The notes under the pieces: model-generated
Seen by the model: the letters and a program-made list of their open reading frames with translations, nothing else
Databases searched by the model: none
What the model was told of the DNA's origin: nothing
Part shown: positions 53,845 through 62,416 of the stretch, piece after piece
Numbering within the stretch: the stretch's first letter is position 1
How the letters are laid out: each line of letters opens with the position of its first letter
Source of the DNA: an uncultured Nonlabens sp.
Lineage (GTDB): Bacteria; Bacteroidota; Bacteroidia; Flavobacteriales; Flavobacteriaceae
Direction: 5' to 3'
NCBI GenBank assembly: GCA_947491755.1
Contig: CANLKV010000002.1
Location: 248,001 to 312,000, forward strand
DNA: 64,000 nt
Position numbers and translations under genes: made by a program

Positions 53845-55248
53845 TTAATCAACCGTCATTCTCCAGCGTTCTGTAACTCCTTGGGGGTTTCTTACCTCGA
53901 GAATCAAGCGTTGATTGCTTTGTGCTCTAGACATAATTCCTCTCAAGTCGTCTACATTTTCTACCTCAAGATCATTTACCTTAACAATCACATAGCCAGC
54001 TAGATCTGTCTTTGCTAGTTCATTACGAGTACCTACGATAAGTGCTCCTTTATCAATACCATACTGCTTGCGCTCATCAGGTGTCATGTCCCTAAAATCC
54101 ATATCTAGCTCTGGGATGGATACCGTGTTGTTTTTAGTAATTTCAATGGAAAGGGTTTTTTGTTTATTGTCCCTCATGATGGTAACATTCACGCGGTCTC
54201 CAGGATTTTTACTACCTATATAGCCGCTCAAATCTGCAAATGTTTTAATTTGAATCCCGTCAATGACGGAAATAATATCACCCTTGCGCAGTCCTGCTTT
54301 ATCTGCACCGCTGTCATCAACAACCTCAGAGACATAAATACCCTCGGCACTGCTTAGACCTTCATTTGCTGCAAAGCGCCCATTAAGTGCGCCACCAGAG
54401 ATACCTAACATACCTTTTTGCACAAAACCGAATTCCATTAAATCCTGTATGATTTTACGGGCATTATTTGAGGGTACCGCAAAAGAATAGCCGGTATAAG
54501 AACCGGTGGGTGATTGAATAGCCGTATTAATTCCGATCAATTCTCCACGGTTATTTACCAGCGCACCACCAGAATTACCAGGGTTGACCGCAGCATCTGT
54601 TTGAATAAAGCTTTGTGCCGTTTGATCAGTGGTATTAAGATCACGACCTTTAGCACTTATAATTCCTGCGGTGACCGTGCTGGTAAGGTTAAATGGGTTA
54701 CCTACAGCAAGTACCCATTCACCTATTTTTGCTTGATCAGAATCTCCAAAGGCTACTACCGGTAAATCCTCGTCTACCTCAATTTTGATTAATGCAATAT
54801 CAGACCCAGGCTCTGTCCCAATGATCTCTGCAGGATAGGTACGATTATCGTTAAGTGTAACCTCTAGCGCTCTAGAGTTATCAATCACATGGTTATTGGT
54901 GACGATATATCCATCTTTTGTAATGATAACGCCACTTCCAGTCCCTATAGATTGACGCAATGGCACACGACCGTACATAAAATCTTGCATGGTAGGATTG
55001 CCTCTAGAGACGGTCAAGTTTTTGACGTGAACCACAGCATGCACCGTTTTTTCGGCCGCCTCTGTAAAATCTGTTCCTGTAAGTGCTGCGGTATCTTCGT
55101 TGTAAGTAACAGGCGTTGTTATCAATGATGTGGCAGGGCTTGTTTCTAGATTTTTATTTGTTTCAGGTTCAAATAAGACTTTATAAGAACCCAGAACAAC
55201 AGCACCACCTAGAATAGCGACGCCCAGAGATTTAAGTATTGATTTCAT
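53845..55248 (-). CDS. degP: DegP/HtrA-family periplasmic serine protease
   Basis: 467 residues with an N-terminal signal or anchor (about 7-25). Trypsin-like domain with H120 in NNHVIDN, Asp in GSDIALIKI, and S226 in NPGNSGGAL. Two PDZ domains follow (about 280-365 and 380-460). Protein quality control in the periplasm, chaperone at low and protease at high temperature in known homologues. Monocistronic, with a terminator downstream. Confidence 0.95.
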   Translation of the reverse strand: MKSILKSLGVAILGGAVVLGSYKVLFEPETNKNLETSPATSLITTPVTYNEDTAALTGTDFTEAAEKTVHAVVHVKNLTVSRGNPTMQDFMYGRVPLRQSIGTGSGVIITKDGYIVTNNHVIDNSRALEVTLNDNRTYPAEIIGTEPGSDIALIKIEVDEDLPVVAFGDSDQAKIGEWVLAVGNPFNLTSTVTAGIISAKGRDLNTTDQTAQSFIQTDAAVNPGNSGGALVNNRGELIGINTAIQSPTGSYTGYSFAVPSNNARKIIQDLMEFGFVQKGMLGISGGALNGRFAANEGLSSAEGIYVSEVVDDSGADKAGLRKGDIISVIDGIQIKTFADLSGYIGSKNPGDRVNVTIMRDNKQKTLSIEITKNNTVSIPELDMDFRDMTPDERKQYGIDKGALIVGTRNELAKTDLAGYVIVKVNDLEVENVDDLRGIMSRAQSNQRLILEVRNPQGVTERWRMTVD

Positions 55249-55341
55249 AGATTATGATTTATGAATGTTTATTAATTTTTATTCAGCTACAATCGTAGGT
55301 AACTTCCTTTTCATTTGTCAAAATAATTTTAATCTAGCCCT

Positions 55342-55349
55342 TACATTTG
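55342..55349 (+). promoter_or_regulatory. -7 element of the dapF operon
   Basis: TACATTTG, ending 4 bp before the ATG; nearly leaderless. Confidence 0.5.
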
Positions 55350-55353
55350 CATC

Positions 55354-56136
55354 ATGCAGGCTATTTCATTTTACAAATACCAGGGTACTGGTAACGATTT
55401 TATCATCATAGATGATCGACAGGAACTATTCTCCAAAAAAGATACCAAACTTATCAAACGTTTGTGCGATCGCAAATTTGGAATCGGTGCAGATGGTTTA
55501 ATCCTGTTGCAACAACATAGACTACATGATTTTAAAATGGTTTATTACAACGCAGATGGTAGAGAGAGCAGCATGTGCGGTAATGGCGGTCGTTGTATAG
55601 CTAGTTTTGCTAGATTCATAAATGTTGCAAGTGACAACACGACATTTGAAGCCATTGACGGTATACATAAAGCTCGCCTATTTAACGACGGCACCGTTAG
55701 TTTACATATGATTGACGTTCAACAAATGCAGGTATTTGATGAGCATGTTTTTACAAATACAGGATCACCGCATCATGTTGAATTGACAGATCAAGTGGAT
55801 CATATAGATGTTGTTGCAAAAGGCCGCCAGTTGCGCAACGACCTGTACGGTGCTGCGGGAGCAAACATTAATTTTGTACAGCCAGATACCACTAACAGCT
55901 TTAAAGTGAGAACTTACGAGCGCGGTGTAGAGGATGAAACCTTAAGTTGTGGCACTGGCGTTACAGCTGTGGCACTAGCTATGCACAAAACAGGTCAAAC
56001 TACCGCCCATGAGGTAGCACTGGAAACTCTAGGCGGCATTTTAAAAGTAAGCTTTGAGCCGGTAGAAAATGGATATCAAAACATATGGCTTACCGGTCCA
56101 GCGACCCAGGTTTTTAAAGGCAGTATAGATATATGA
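55354..56136 (+). CDS. dapF: Diaminopimelate epimerase
   Basis: 260 residues. Converts LL- to meso-diaminopimelate for lysine and peptidoglycan. Start FYKYQGTGNDFIIID, first active-site Cys in MCGNGGRC and second in LSCGTGVTAVAL are all present. First gene of the dapF-GNAT-mltG operon; the next gene overlaps by 4 bp (ATGA). Confidence 0.97.
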   Translation: MQAISFYKYQGTGNDFIIIDDRQELFSKKDTKLIKRLCDRKFGIGADGLILLQQHRLHDFKMVYYNADGRESSMCGNGGRCIASFARFINVASDNTTFEAIDGIHKARLFNDGTVSLHMIDVQQMQVFDEHVFTNTGSPHHVELTDQVDHIDVVAKGRQLRNDLYGAAGANINFVQPDTTNSFKVRTYERGVEDETLSCGTGVTAVALAMHKTGQTTAHEVALETLGGILKVSFEPVENGYQNIWLTGPATQVFKGSIDI

Positions 56137-56654
56137 AGTTAGAAACTGACATTTGCAAGTTGCGCGCTGTAGATCCAGAAGATCTTCAATACATCTATGA
56201 ATTAGAAAATAATCCATCTTTATGGGATGTAGGCCACACGTTAACCCCATATTCTAAATTTACGATAAGAGAATATTTAGAAAATGCGCATAGAGACATT
56301 TATGAAGTAAAACAACTGCGACTGGCTATCTGTAAAAAAGACGATAGTATTGTAGGGGTAGTAGATCTATATGATTTTGATCCGTACCACAAGAGAGCAG
56401 GGGTAGGTATTGTCATTCCTCAAGACCTAGATCGATCGCAAGGTTATGCGAGTGCAGGGTTACAAATGATGATCGATTATAGTTTTAAGAGGTTAAGATT
56501 GCACCAGCTGTATGCCGGTATTGCAGAGGATAATGAGGCGAGTAGAAAATTATTTGAAAAATTACGCTTTCGCGAAAGCGGAATTAAAAAAGACTGGATT
56601 GCAACCGAGAATCACTATAAAAATGAGATCATTTATCAATTAATCAATGAATAA
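56133..56654 (+). CDS. GNAT-family N-acetyltransferase
   Basis: 173 residues of the RimJ/RimL-like type (IVGVVDLYDFDPYHKRAGVG then GYASAGLQMMIDYSF for acetyl-CoA binding, HQLYAGIAEDNEASRKLFEK). Substrate unknown; a peptide, amine or cell-wall precursor is possible given dapF and mltG on either side. The palindrome near residues 145-150 is read RFRES within the well-conserved C-terminal strand. Confidence 0.9.
   Translation: MKLETDICKLRAVDPEDLQYIYELENNPSLWDVGHTLTPYSKFTIREYLENAHRDIYEVKQLRLAICKKDDSIVGVVDLYDFDPYHKRAGVGIVIPQDLDRSQGYASAGLQMMIDYSFKRLRLHQLYAGIAEDNEASRKLFEKLRFRESGIKKDWIATENHYKNEIIYQLINE
56565..56580. repeat. Palindrome CGCTTTCGCGAAAGCG, intact, in the GNAT gene
   Basis: Coding copy, read RFRES. 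Confidence 0.95.
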
Positions 56655-57693
56655 ATACTGGAAAATCATCCTAGGAATCCTGCTAATAGGACTGGTAATC
56701 ATGGCAGTTTTCTCCTACCGGGTATACAACACCTTTTTTACGCCAAATACAAATTTCAGCGAGGGTACTTATCAAGTTCTAATTCCTACTGGGGCCGATT
56801 ATAATACTGCTTTTAAACTTATAGCTGATGCTGTAGTAGATCGAGATGACCTGCACGAGACAGCGGTACGCAAGGGGTACATTAATAATGTAAAGCCAGG
56901 GCGGTATCTTATTGAGCCTGGCATGACAAATAACGACATCATAAATACCGTTAGATCGCGCAATGTACCAGTAAAAGTGCGGTTTAATAATCAAGAACGG
57001 CTGGAAGATCTTGCTGGTCGCATTGCGCGCCAGATTGAACCAGACAGCCTTACTTTATTGAACAGTATGCGTGATCCTCAATTCTTAAAAGAACATGGTT
57101 TTACGGTCGACAATGTTTTAAGCATGTACTTACCCAATCAATTTGAGTTTTACTGGAATACAAGCGCAAACACATTTAGAGATCGCATGTTATCCTTCTA
57201 TAAAAAGTACTGGACCGCTGAACGACTTAAAAAAGCTGCAGCAATTGACATGACTGCAGAAGAGGTAATCACACTAGCGTCTATAGTGCATAAGGAAACT
57301 GCTAAAGTGGATGAACGACCCACCGTTGCTGGTGTATACATTAATCGTTTGAATAACGGAATAAAGCTAGACGCAGACCCAACGGTGATTTATGCAAAAA
57401 AGAAAGCTGAACAAAATTTTGATCAGGTAATCAAACGTGTTCTTTATAAAGATCTAGAACTGGATCATCCTTACAACACCTACATCTATCGTGGTGTGCC
57501 CCCTGGACCTATTGTTACACCAGACCTATCTGCGATAGAAGCTGTTCTCAATCATGAGAAACACGATTACTATTACTTCGTAGCAGATATAGAAAACTTT
57601 GGCTATCATAAGTTTGCTCGCAATTTATCACAGCACAATGCAAATGCTGCCGCTTATAGACGATGGATTTCTGCACAAAAAGTTAGTAGGTAG
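56647..57693 (+). CDS. mltG: Endolytic peptidoglycan transglycosylase MltG
   Basis: 348 residues with one N-terminal membrane anchor (about 6-26). LysM-like segment, then the YceG-type catalytic domain: LASIVHKETAKVDERPTVAG holds the catalytic Glu, followed by NRLNNGIKLDADPTVIYA and a C-terminal NYP-like YRGVPPGPI. Cleaves nascent glycan strands and sets their length. Overlaps the GNAT gene by 8 bp. Confidence 0.95.
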   Translation: MNKYWKIILGILLIGLVIMAVFSYRVYNTFFTPNTNFSEGTYQVLIPTGADYNTAFKLIADAVVDRDDLHETAVRKGYINNVKPGRYLIEPGMTNNDIINTVRSRNVPVKVRFNNQERLEDLAGRIARQIEPDSLTLLNSMRDPQFLKEHGFTVDNVLSMYLPNQFEFYWNTSANTFRDRMLSFYKKYWTAERLKKAAAIDMTAEEVITLASIVHKETAKVDERPTVAGVYINRLNNGIKLDADPTVIYAKKKAEQNFDQVIKRVLYKDLELDHPYNTYIYRGVPPGPIVTPDLSAIEAVLNHEKHDYYYFVADIENFGYHKFARNLSQHNANAAAYRRWISAQKVSR

Positions 57694-57894
57694 GGATATT
57701 TGACGTTTTACACCTCTTGAACAAAGACGATTTTCTTAAAAAAAAGTAATTCTTATACAATAAATGGTAGTTCTCATATCGTTTAGCAGGCTTGCTATCG
57801 CCCTGTTTATGGTATGTTAGCGCTGTTTTGAACAATTTAAAATGAGTTAAGTAACTGTTTAACAAACTTTTGTGTACAAACTTGTTTTATGTCG

Positions 57895-57902
57895 TAAATT
57901 TG
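57895..57902 (+). promoter_or_regulatory. -7 element of the lysozyme-like gene
   Basis: TAAATTTG with a TTTTG about 22 bp upstream as possible -33; leader about 40 nt. Confidence 0.45.
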
Positions 57903-57947
57903 CAGCGCTTTTAGAAAGGGTGACAGCAGCTTTCGAAATAGTAAACT

Positions 57948-58604
57948 ATGAGAACAAACTTTGTAAACTTTCTAGCTTACCCGGTGGTGTTAATCGGTGG
58001 TTTTTTAATCTTTAAAAATGAAAAACCTAGCTATAAAAGTATTCAAGCGCACCAGGAGTCAAAAATGACTTTTTTGACCAGTGCCACTACAAGTGTCCTT
58101 TATGGTCCTTATGAGCAAACTTTTGAGTCCTATACAGCAGACTTAAAAAATTATTCCCTAGCTACCTCGCGTCCTAAATCCTACATCTCTTTTAGAGAAG
58201 CACTTGCATTTAAAGAATCGCAGGGAGATTATGGTGTAGTAAATTCATTAGGGTACCTAGGCAAATATCAATTTGGTATGACCACATTGCGCACTTTAGG
58301 AGTGAATGATTCGATTACTTTTTTAAACTCTCCTAGAATGCAGGAACGTGTATTTGAGAAAAATCTTAAATACAACCATTCTCTTCTAGAGGATTATATT
58401 GAAAAGTATGAAGGCAAAGAGGTAGGAGGTGTTACCGTGACAGAAAGTGGTATACTAGCTGCGGCCCATCTGGGTGGTGTGGGGAGTGTAAAAAAATACT
58501 TGCGTACCAATGGCCTGGGTCGCAGTCGCGATGCCTACGGTAGCTCCGTACGTGGCTACATGAAAAAATTTGGCGGCTATGATTTGAGCCGCATATTAGA
58601 TTAG
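57948..58604 (+). CDS. Lysozyme-like/lytic transglycosylase-type exported protein
   Basis: 218 residues with an N-terminal hydrophobic segment (about 8-23). The second half (FREALAFKESQGDYGVVNSL, then GYLGKYQFG, then AAHLGGVGSVKKYL) looks like a lysozyme-fold domain with the catalytic Glu in FKES. Likely acts on peptidoglycan in the envelope; fits with mltG next door. Assignment from motif pattern only. Confidence 0.75.
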   Translation: MRTNFVNFLAYPVVLIGGFLIFKNEKPSYKSIQAHQESKMTFLTSATTSVLYGPYEQTFESYTADLKNYSLATSRPKSYISFREALAFKESQGDYGVVNSLGYLGKYQFGMTTLRTLGVNDSITFLNSPRMQERVFEKNLKYNHSLLEDYIEKYEGKEVGGVTVTESGILAAAHLGGVGSVKKYLRTNGLGRSRDAYGSSVRGYMKKFGGYDLSRILD

Positions 58605-58630
58605 CAAACCAGTAACTATTTATAATGTAG

Positions 58631-58657
58631 AGCCCAGTCGCAGGACTGGGCTTTATT
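58631..58657 (+). terminator. Terminator after the lysozyme-like gene
   Basis: 9-bp stem AGCCCAGTC / GACTGGGCT with a 4-nt loop and a T-rich tail. Convergent with the DUF2721 gene. Confidence 0.83.
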
Positions 58658-58663
58658 TTTGAT

Positions 58664-59059
58664 TCACTTTTTATTCTCGATATTCTGTAATTGAATTCCT
58701 AATGCTTTAGTAGATAATTGTACTTCAATGAGCGACAGGATCAAAGAAACCATTAAGGCCAGTAGACTTATACCAAAGACTATTTGTGCCCATAAAGCGT
58801 GTTCTATGTAAAGTAAAAACATGGTAATCACAGCTAGTAAGAAGCTCAAAATGGCCACTGCCTGCATATTTTTAATAATGGTCAATCGTTTGCGCAATTT
58901 TTGTACCTGTAGTCTCACTTTTTCTGATGCAGACTCTTCATACTGACTGTGTAAATTACGTATGAGTGCAGCGATAGCTAGATACCTAGCGTTATAGGCC
59001 AGCATGGTAAGCGATATGGCAGGAAATAATAATGCAGGGATACCTAGAGTAAGTTCCAT
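58664..59059 (-). CDS. DUF2721 membrane protein
   Basis: 131 residues from MELTLGIPALLFPAISL; the frame extends 12 residues upstream, into yggS. Three membrane segments (about 5-22, 64-82, 87-107) and NLHSQYEES in a charged cytoplasmic loop match DUF2721. Unknown role. Last gene of a three-gene run with DUF1015 and yggS. Confidence 0.87.
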   Translation of the reverse strand: MELTLGIPALLFPAISLTMLAYNARYLAIAALIRNLHSQYEESASEKVRLQVQKLRKRLTIIKNMQAVAILSFLLAVITMFLLYIEHALWAQIVFGISLLALMVSLILSLIEVQLSTKALGIQLQNIENKK

Positions 59060-59069
59060 AGATGCGCTT

Positions 59070-59741
59070 TTAATTTCTACTACCAAAGATGGCACTACCT
59101 ATACGTATCATGGTGCTCCCTTCTTCCAGTGCAATTTTGTAATCACCAGTCATCCCCATAGAAAGCTCTTTGAAATCATGGCGGCTGTCAAGCAACTGGT
59201 CGGCTTTTATCTTGTCATATAAATTTTTAAGTGACTTAAATTCCTCCCTTATTTGCTCTTCTTTATCTGTAAAAGTTGCCATACCCATAAGCCCGTTGAT
59301 GTTGATATGCTCTAGGCTTTTAAAAGCTTCTGATTTTAAAAAGTTAATCAACTCTTGCTCTTCAAAACCAAATTTTGTTTCCTCGTTTGCTATGTATACT
59401 TGAAGCAAACAATTGATAATTCGGTCATTTTTTACCGCTTGTTTATTAATTTCTTTGGCCAGTCTAGGCGAGTCTACACTGTGAATTAAATGCACGTAAG
59501 GCGCCATGTATTTTACCTTATTGCGCTGGGTATGACCTATCATGTGCCAGTGAATATCTTTAGGTAGTTCTTCCCATTTTTCGGTCATTTCTTGAATCTT
59601 ATTCTCTCCAAAATGCCGTTGTCCTGCTTGATAAGCCTCTTGCAAATCGCTTATAGGTTTAGTTTTGCTCACGGCTACCAGTGTAGTAGAGGGGGATACG
59701 CTTTTGCGAAAGCGTACTATATTACTTGCTATGTCATTCAT
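59070..59741 (-). CDS. YggS/PLPBP-family pyridoxal-phosphate-binding protein
   Basis: About 223 residues from the ATG at 59741; an ATG at 59753 is also in frame. Single-domain PLP barrel related to the N-terminus of alanine racemase: the PLP-binding Lys in LVAVSKTKP, HFGENKIQE, WHMIGHTQRNKV, and GMTGDYKIAL near the end. Controls vitamin B6 and amino-acid homeostasis, with no catalysis known. A degenerate palindrome encodes VRFRKS near the start. Confidence 0.94.
   Translation of the reverse strand: MNDIASNIVRFRKSVSPSTTLVAVSKTKPISDLQEAYQAGQRHFGENKIQEMTEKWEELPKDIHWHMIGHTQRNKVKYMAPYVHLIHSVDSPRLAKEINKQAVKNDRIINCLLQVYIANEETKFGFEEQELINFLKSEAFKSLEHININGLMGMATFTDKEEQIREEFKSLKNLYDKIKADQLLDSRHDFKELSMGMTGDYKIALEEGSTMIRIGSAIFGSRN
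59699..59714. repeat. Degenerate palindrome copy in the yggS-type gene
   Basis: CGCTTTTGCGAAAGCG, one change from the 16-mer; read RFRKS. Confidence 0.8.
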
Positions 59742-60960
59742 TTTCAAATTCATATATAATTAAGCCGCTAGGTAATTTAGGCCGGATAAAAGTACTCTTA
59801 GGAGGCATTCTTAAATCTGCATCTGCGATTGATTTCATTTGCTCTACTGTGGCAGGAAACATACCGAAGCCTACTGCAAATTCATGCCGGTCTATTTTTT
59901 CTTTCATTACCAGCAGGTCAGACTTTCCATAGCTATAATGTATGCGTTTATCGCTGCGCAAATCGCCTATTCCTAGTATGGGCTGTAGGACCAGGTCGTA
60001 AAGCATTTTTGTATCTAGGTCATCCAGCGGTGTATCAATATTGTAAATTCCTTTTCTTAAATATAAGCTATAAAAATCACCATCCAAGTACATGGAAAAA
60101 TGATGTTTTTTTGAAGGTTTGTAAATTTCTAAACCGCGTTTCTGAATTCTAAAATAATGATCTAATTTAATGAGGAAATCCTCCTTATTAAGCCCATTCA
60201 AGTCGGTTACCAGACGATTAAATTCATAGATATTCAATTGACTTTCTGGTATAAGAAAGCTCATAAAATAATTGTAACTGGGATGGGTGCTTCCCATTTC
60301 TTGATCCAGTAATGCTGCGCTGGCGCTACGGTGGTGGCCATCTGCAATGTATAGTTCTGACTTGCCAGCAAACACTTTTTCTATGTACTCGATGATTTTA
60401 CTATCAGTAACTGCCCATATTTTATGACAATTATAATCAGTGGTTGTAAAGTTATAATCTGGTGTTTTTTGTTTTATTGATGCTATAAGTTGGTCAATGT
60501 CTTGATCATCCTCGTAAGTAAGCAAGACAGGCTCTGCATTAAAGCCCACGATACGCAAATAATCTTTAAAAAGAATCTCCCGTGCACTGATCGTATCCTC
60601 GTGCTTTTTTATTCTATTATTTGCATAATCTGCGATGCTGGTTGCTGCAATAATACCAGTGTAGCGGTGATGCGGGTCTCGATTTTCATAGATATAAAAT
60701 GCGGGTTGTGATTCCTGCATCAGGTGATTTTCCTCTTTAAATTCTAAAAATCGATTGCGCACTAGATTGAAGCGCTCTGCTCCAGTGACCTCATTGCTAA
60801 ATTTGTAGCCTGGATTTAATATTTGTAAAAAGCTAAATGGATTGTAACGCAATTGTGCCTTGAGTTCTTTCTCGCCGTAATCCTGATAGGCACGAGATAT
60901 TAAATGCGCTGCTTTTTCTGGTGTCGCTCTGGTGGCTTTGAATGGTTTGATGACAGGCAT
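59734..60960 (-). CDS. DUF1015 family protein
   Basis: 408 residues. N-terminal MPVIKPFKATRAT with YNPFSFLQILNP, then IADGHHRSASA in the middle, the family hallmark. The family is linked to serine metabolism (a Ser kinase, SerK, is a member in archaea), but the active site of this protein is not assured. Precedes yggS with a short overlap. Confidence 0.9.
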   Translation of the reverse strand: MPVIKPFKATRATPEKAAHLISRAYQDYGEKELKAQLRYNPFSFLQILNPGYKFSNEVTGAERFNLVRNRFLEFKEENHLMQESQPAFYIYENRDPHHRYTGIIAATSIADYANNRIKKHEDTISAREILFKDYLRIVGFNAEPVLLTYEDDQDIDQLIASIKQKTPDYNFTTTDYNCHKIWAVTDSKIIEYIEKVFAGKSELYIADGHHRSASAALLDQEMGSTHPSYNYFMSFLIPESQLNIYEFNRLVTDLNGLNKEDFLIKLDHYFRIQKRGLEIYKPSKKHHFSMYLDGDFYSLYLRKGIYNIDTPLDDLDTKMLYDLVLQPILGIGDLRSDKRIHYSYGKSDLLVMKEKIDRHEFAVGFGMFPATVEQMKSIADADLRMPPKSTFIRPKLPSGLIIYEFENE

Positions 60961-61012
60961 AAATAGGTGGCTAAGAATTTATCAATCGGTTAAAGCGCTT
61001 GCAATAAATGAA

Positions 61013-61462
61013 TTATGGGTATTCTTCTATGCTTTCGTTTAAATCTTGAGTGATAATTATGGAATGGCGTTCTTCTTTATTATCGGTAAGCTCGCTCTTT
61101 TCAAAGTTGATTTCATAGAAGTCAAAATCTGCTGCGTTAGTTACATGTTTGAAAACAAGGCTGTTGATTGTACTAACATGATTATCCATGATCTCCTCCT
61201 CATCAAAAGCAAATAATGGATTCTTAAAAGTAATCGTAAAAGCTACATAATCACCATTTTCATCAGTTCCAGACTTGTAACCATGTTTGATTTCTTCGGT
61301 AGGGACGGCATCCTCTAATTCGTTAGAGAATACGGTCCAGTCTACTAGAAATTCTGGTGACCCTGGAGATTCATCTTTTCCTAGCGCTCGTTTCAAACGG
61401 TCTGTATCAAGACAAGAACTTAAACAGGTGATCAGCAGTAAAAGGGCGACTATCTTTTTCAG
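61013..61462 (-). CDS. Hypothetical lipoprotein with no ATG, GTG or TTG at its natural start
   Basis: The frame continues upstream of a TTG at 61396 into KKIVALLLLITCLSSCLDTD, a perfect lipoprotein signal, but no ATG/GTG/TTG lies between the previous gene's stop and this segment. A CTG at 61460-61462 (directly before KK) or an ATT at 61469-61471 are the only plausible starts. Mature part about 130 residues, acidic, no motif recognised. It begins 5-6 bp after the stop of the hydroxyacyl-CoA dehydrogenase gene, so translational coupling is likely. Confidence 0.6.
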   Translation of the reverse strand: MKKIVALLLLITCLSSCLDTDRLKRALGKDESPGSPEFLVDWTVFSNELEDAVPTEEIKHGYKSGTDENGDYVAFTITFKNPLFAFDEEEIMDNHVSTINSLVFKHVTNAADFDFYEINFEKSELTDNKEERHSIIITQDLNESIEEYP

Positions 61463-61466
61463 AGGA

Positions 61467-62357
61467 CTAATTTTTAAATGCTATTGAAACTTTTTCGGCT
61501 TTTCTTGACTCGCTGTAATCGTAAAACCCTTCCCCAGATTTCACTCCTTTTTTACCTGCCATAACCATATTAACTAGCAATGGACATGGAGCGTATTTAG
61601 GATTTTTAAAGCCATCGTACATGACATTAAGAATAGACAGACATACATCTAATCCTATAAAATCTGCCAGCTGCAATGGTCCCATAGGATGGGCCATTCC
61701 CAGTTTCATAACAGTATCGATTTCTTCCACTCCAGCAACACCATTGTATAAGGTTTCAATAGCCTCATTGATCATAGGCATTAAAATTCTATTAGCAACA
61801 AAACCAGGATAATCGTTCACCTCAGTAGGTGTTTTACCTAATTTTTTAGACATTTCCATAATGGATTGAGTGACCTGATCACTTGTAGAGTAACCGCGTA
61901 TGATTTCTACAAGTTTCATGATAGGTACAGGGTTCATAAAGTGCATGCCTATCACTTTTTCTGGTCTGTGGGTTGCCGCTGCTATTTGAGTTATAGAAAT
62001 AGAACTGGTATTTGTCGCTAGGATGCAATCTGCAGGCGCTTCCTCATCCATTTGTTTAAAAATCTTGAGTTTCAATTCTAGGTTTTCTGTAGCTGCTTCA
62101 ACTATAAGATCTGCGCTTTTCACACCGTCTGCGAGACTTGTGAAGGTTTCAATATGATCAAGAGTTTCTGTTTTATCAGCTTCACTTATTTTCTCTCTTG
62201 CAATCATGCGATCTAGATTCTTGCTAATCGTCGCAAGTCCTCGATCGATTGCTTCTTGAGAAATATCTACTAGAGACACTCGATAACCAGATTGTGCAAA
62301 AGTGTGTGCTATACCGTTACCCATCGTACCGGCACCTATAACTGTTATATTTTTCAT
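61467..62357 (-). CDS. 3-hydroxyacyl/3-hydroxybutyryl-CoA dehydrogenase
   Basis: 296 residues. NAD-binding GAGTMGNGIAHTFAQSGY at the N-terminus, then TNTSSISITQIA, HFMNPVPIMKLVEII with the catalytic His, and the C-terminal domain PMGPLQLADFIGLDV. Oxidises 3-hydroxybutyryl-CoA or a related acyl-CoA in beta-oxidation or butanoate metabolism. Middle gene of a three-gene run with the Gfo/Idh/MocA and lipoprotein genes. Confidence 0.95.
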   Translation of the reverse strand: MKNITVIGAGTMGNGIAHTFAQSGYRVSLVDISQEAIDRGLATISKNLDRMIAREKISEADKTETLDHIETFTSLADGVKSADLIVEAATENLELKLKIFKQMDEEAPADCILATNTSSISITQIAAATHRPEKVIGMHFMNPVPIMKLVEIIRGYSTSDQVTQSIMEMSKKLGKTPTEVNDYPGFVANRILMPMINEAIETLYNGVAGVEEIDTVMKLGMAHPMGPLQLADFIGLDVCLSILNVMYDGFKNPKYAPCPLLVNMVMAGKKGVKSGEGFYDYSESRKAEKVSIAFKN

Positions 62358-62416
62358 GATATTTTAATTTAGAAAGGACATTTTTTTTTCTGTCAGAATT
62401 GCAGAGTGTCCATGAT

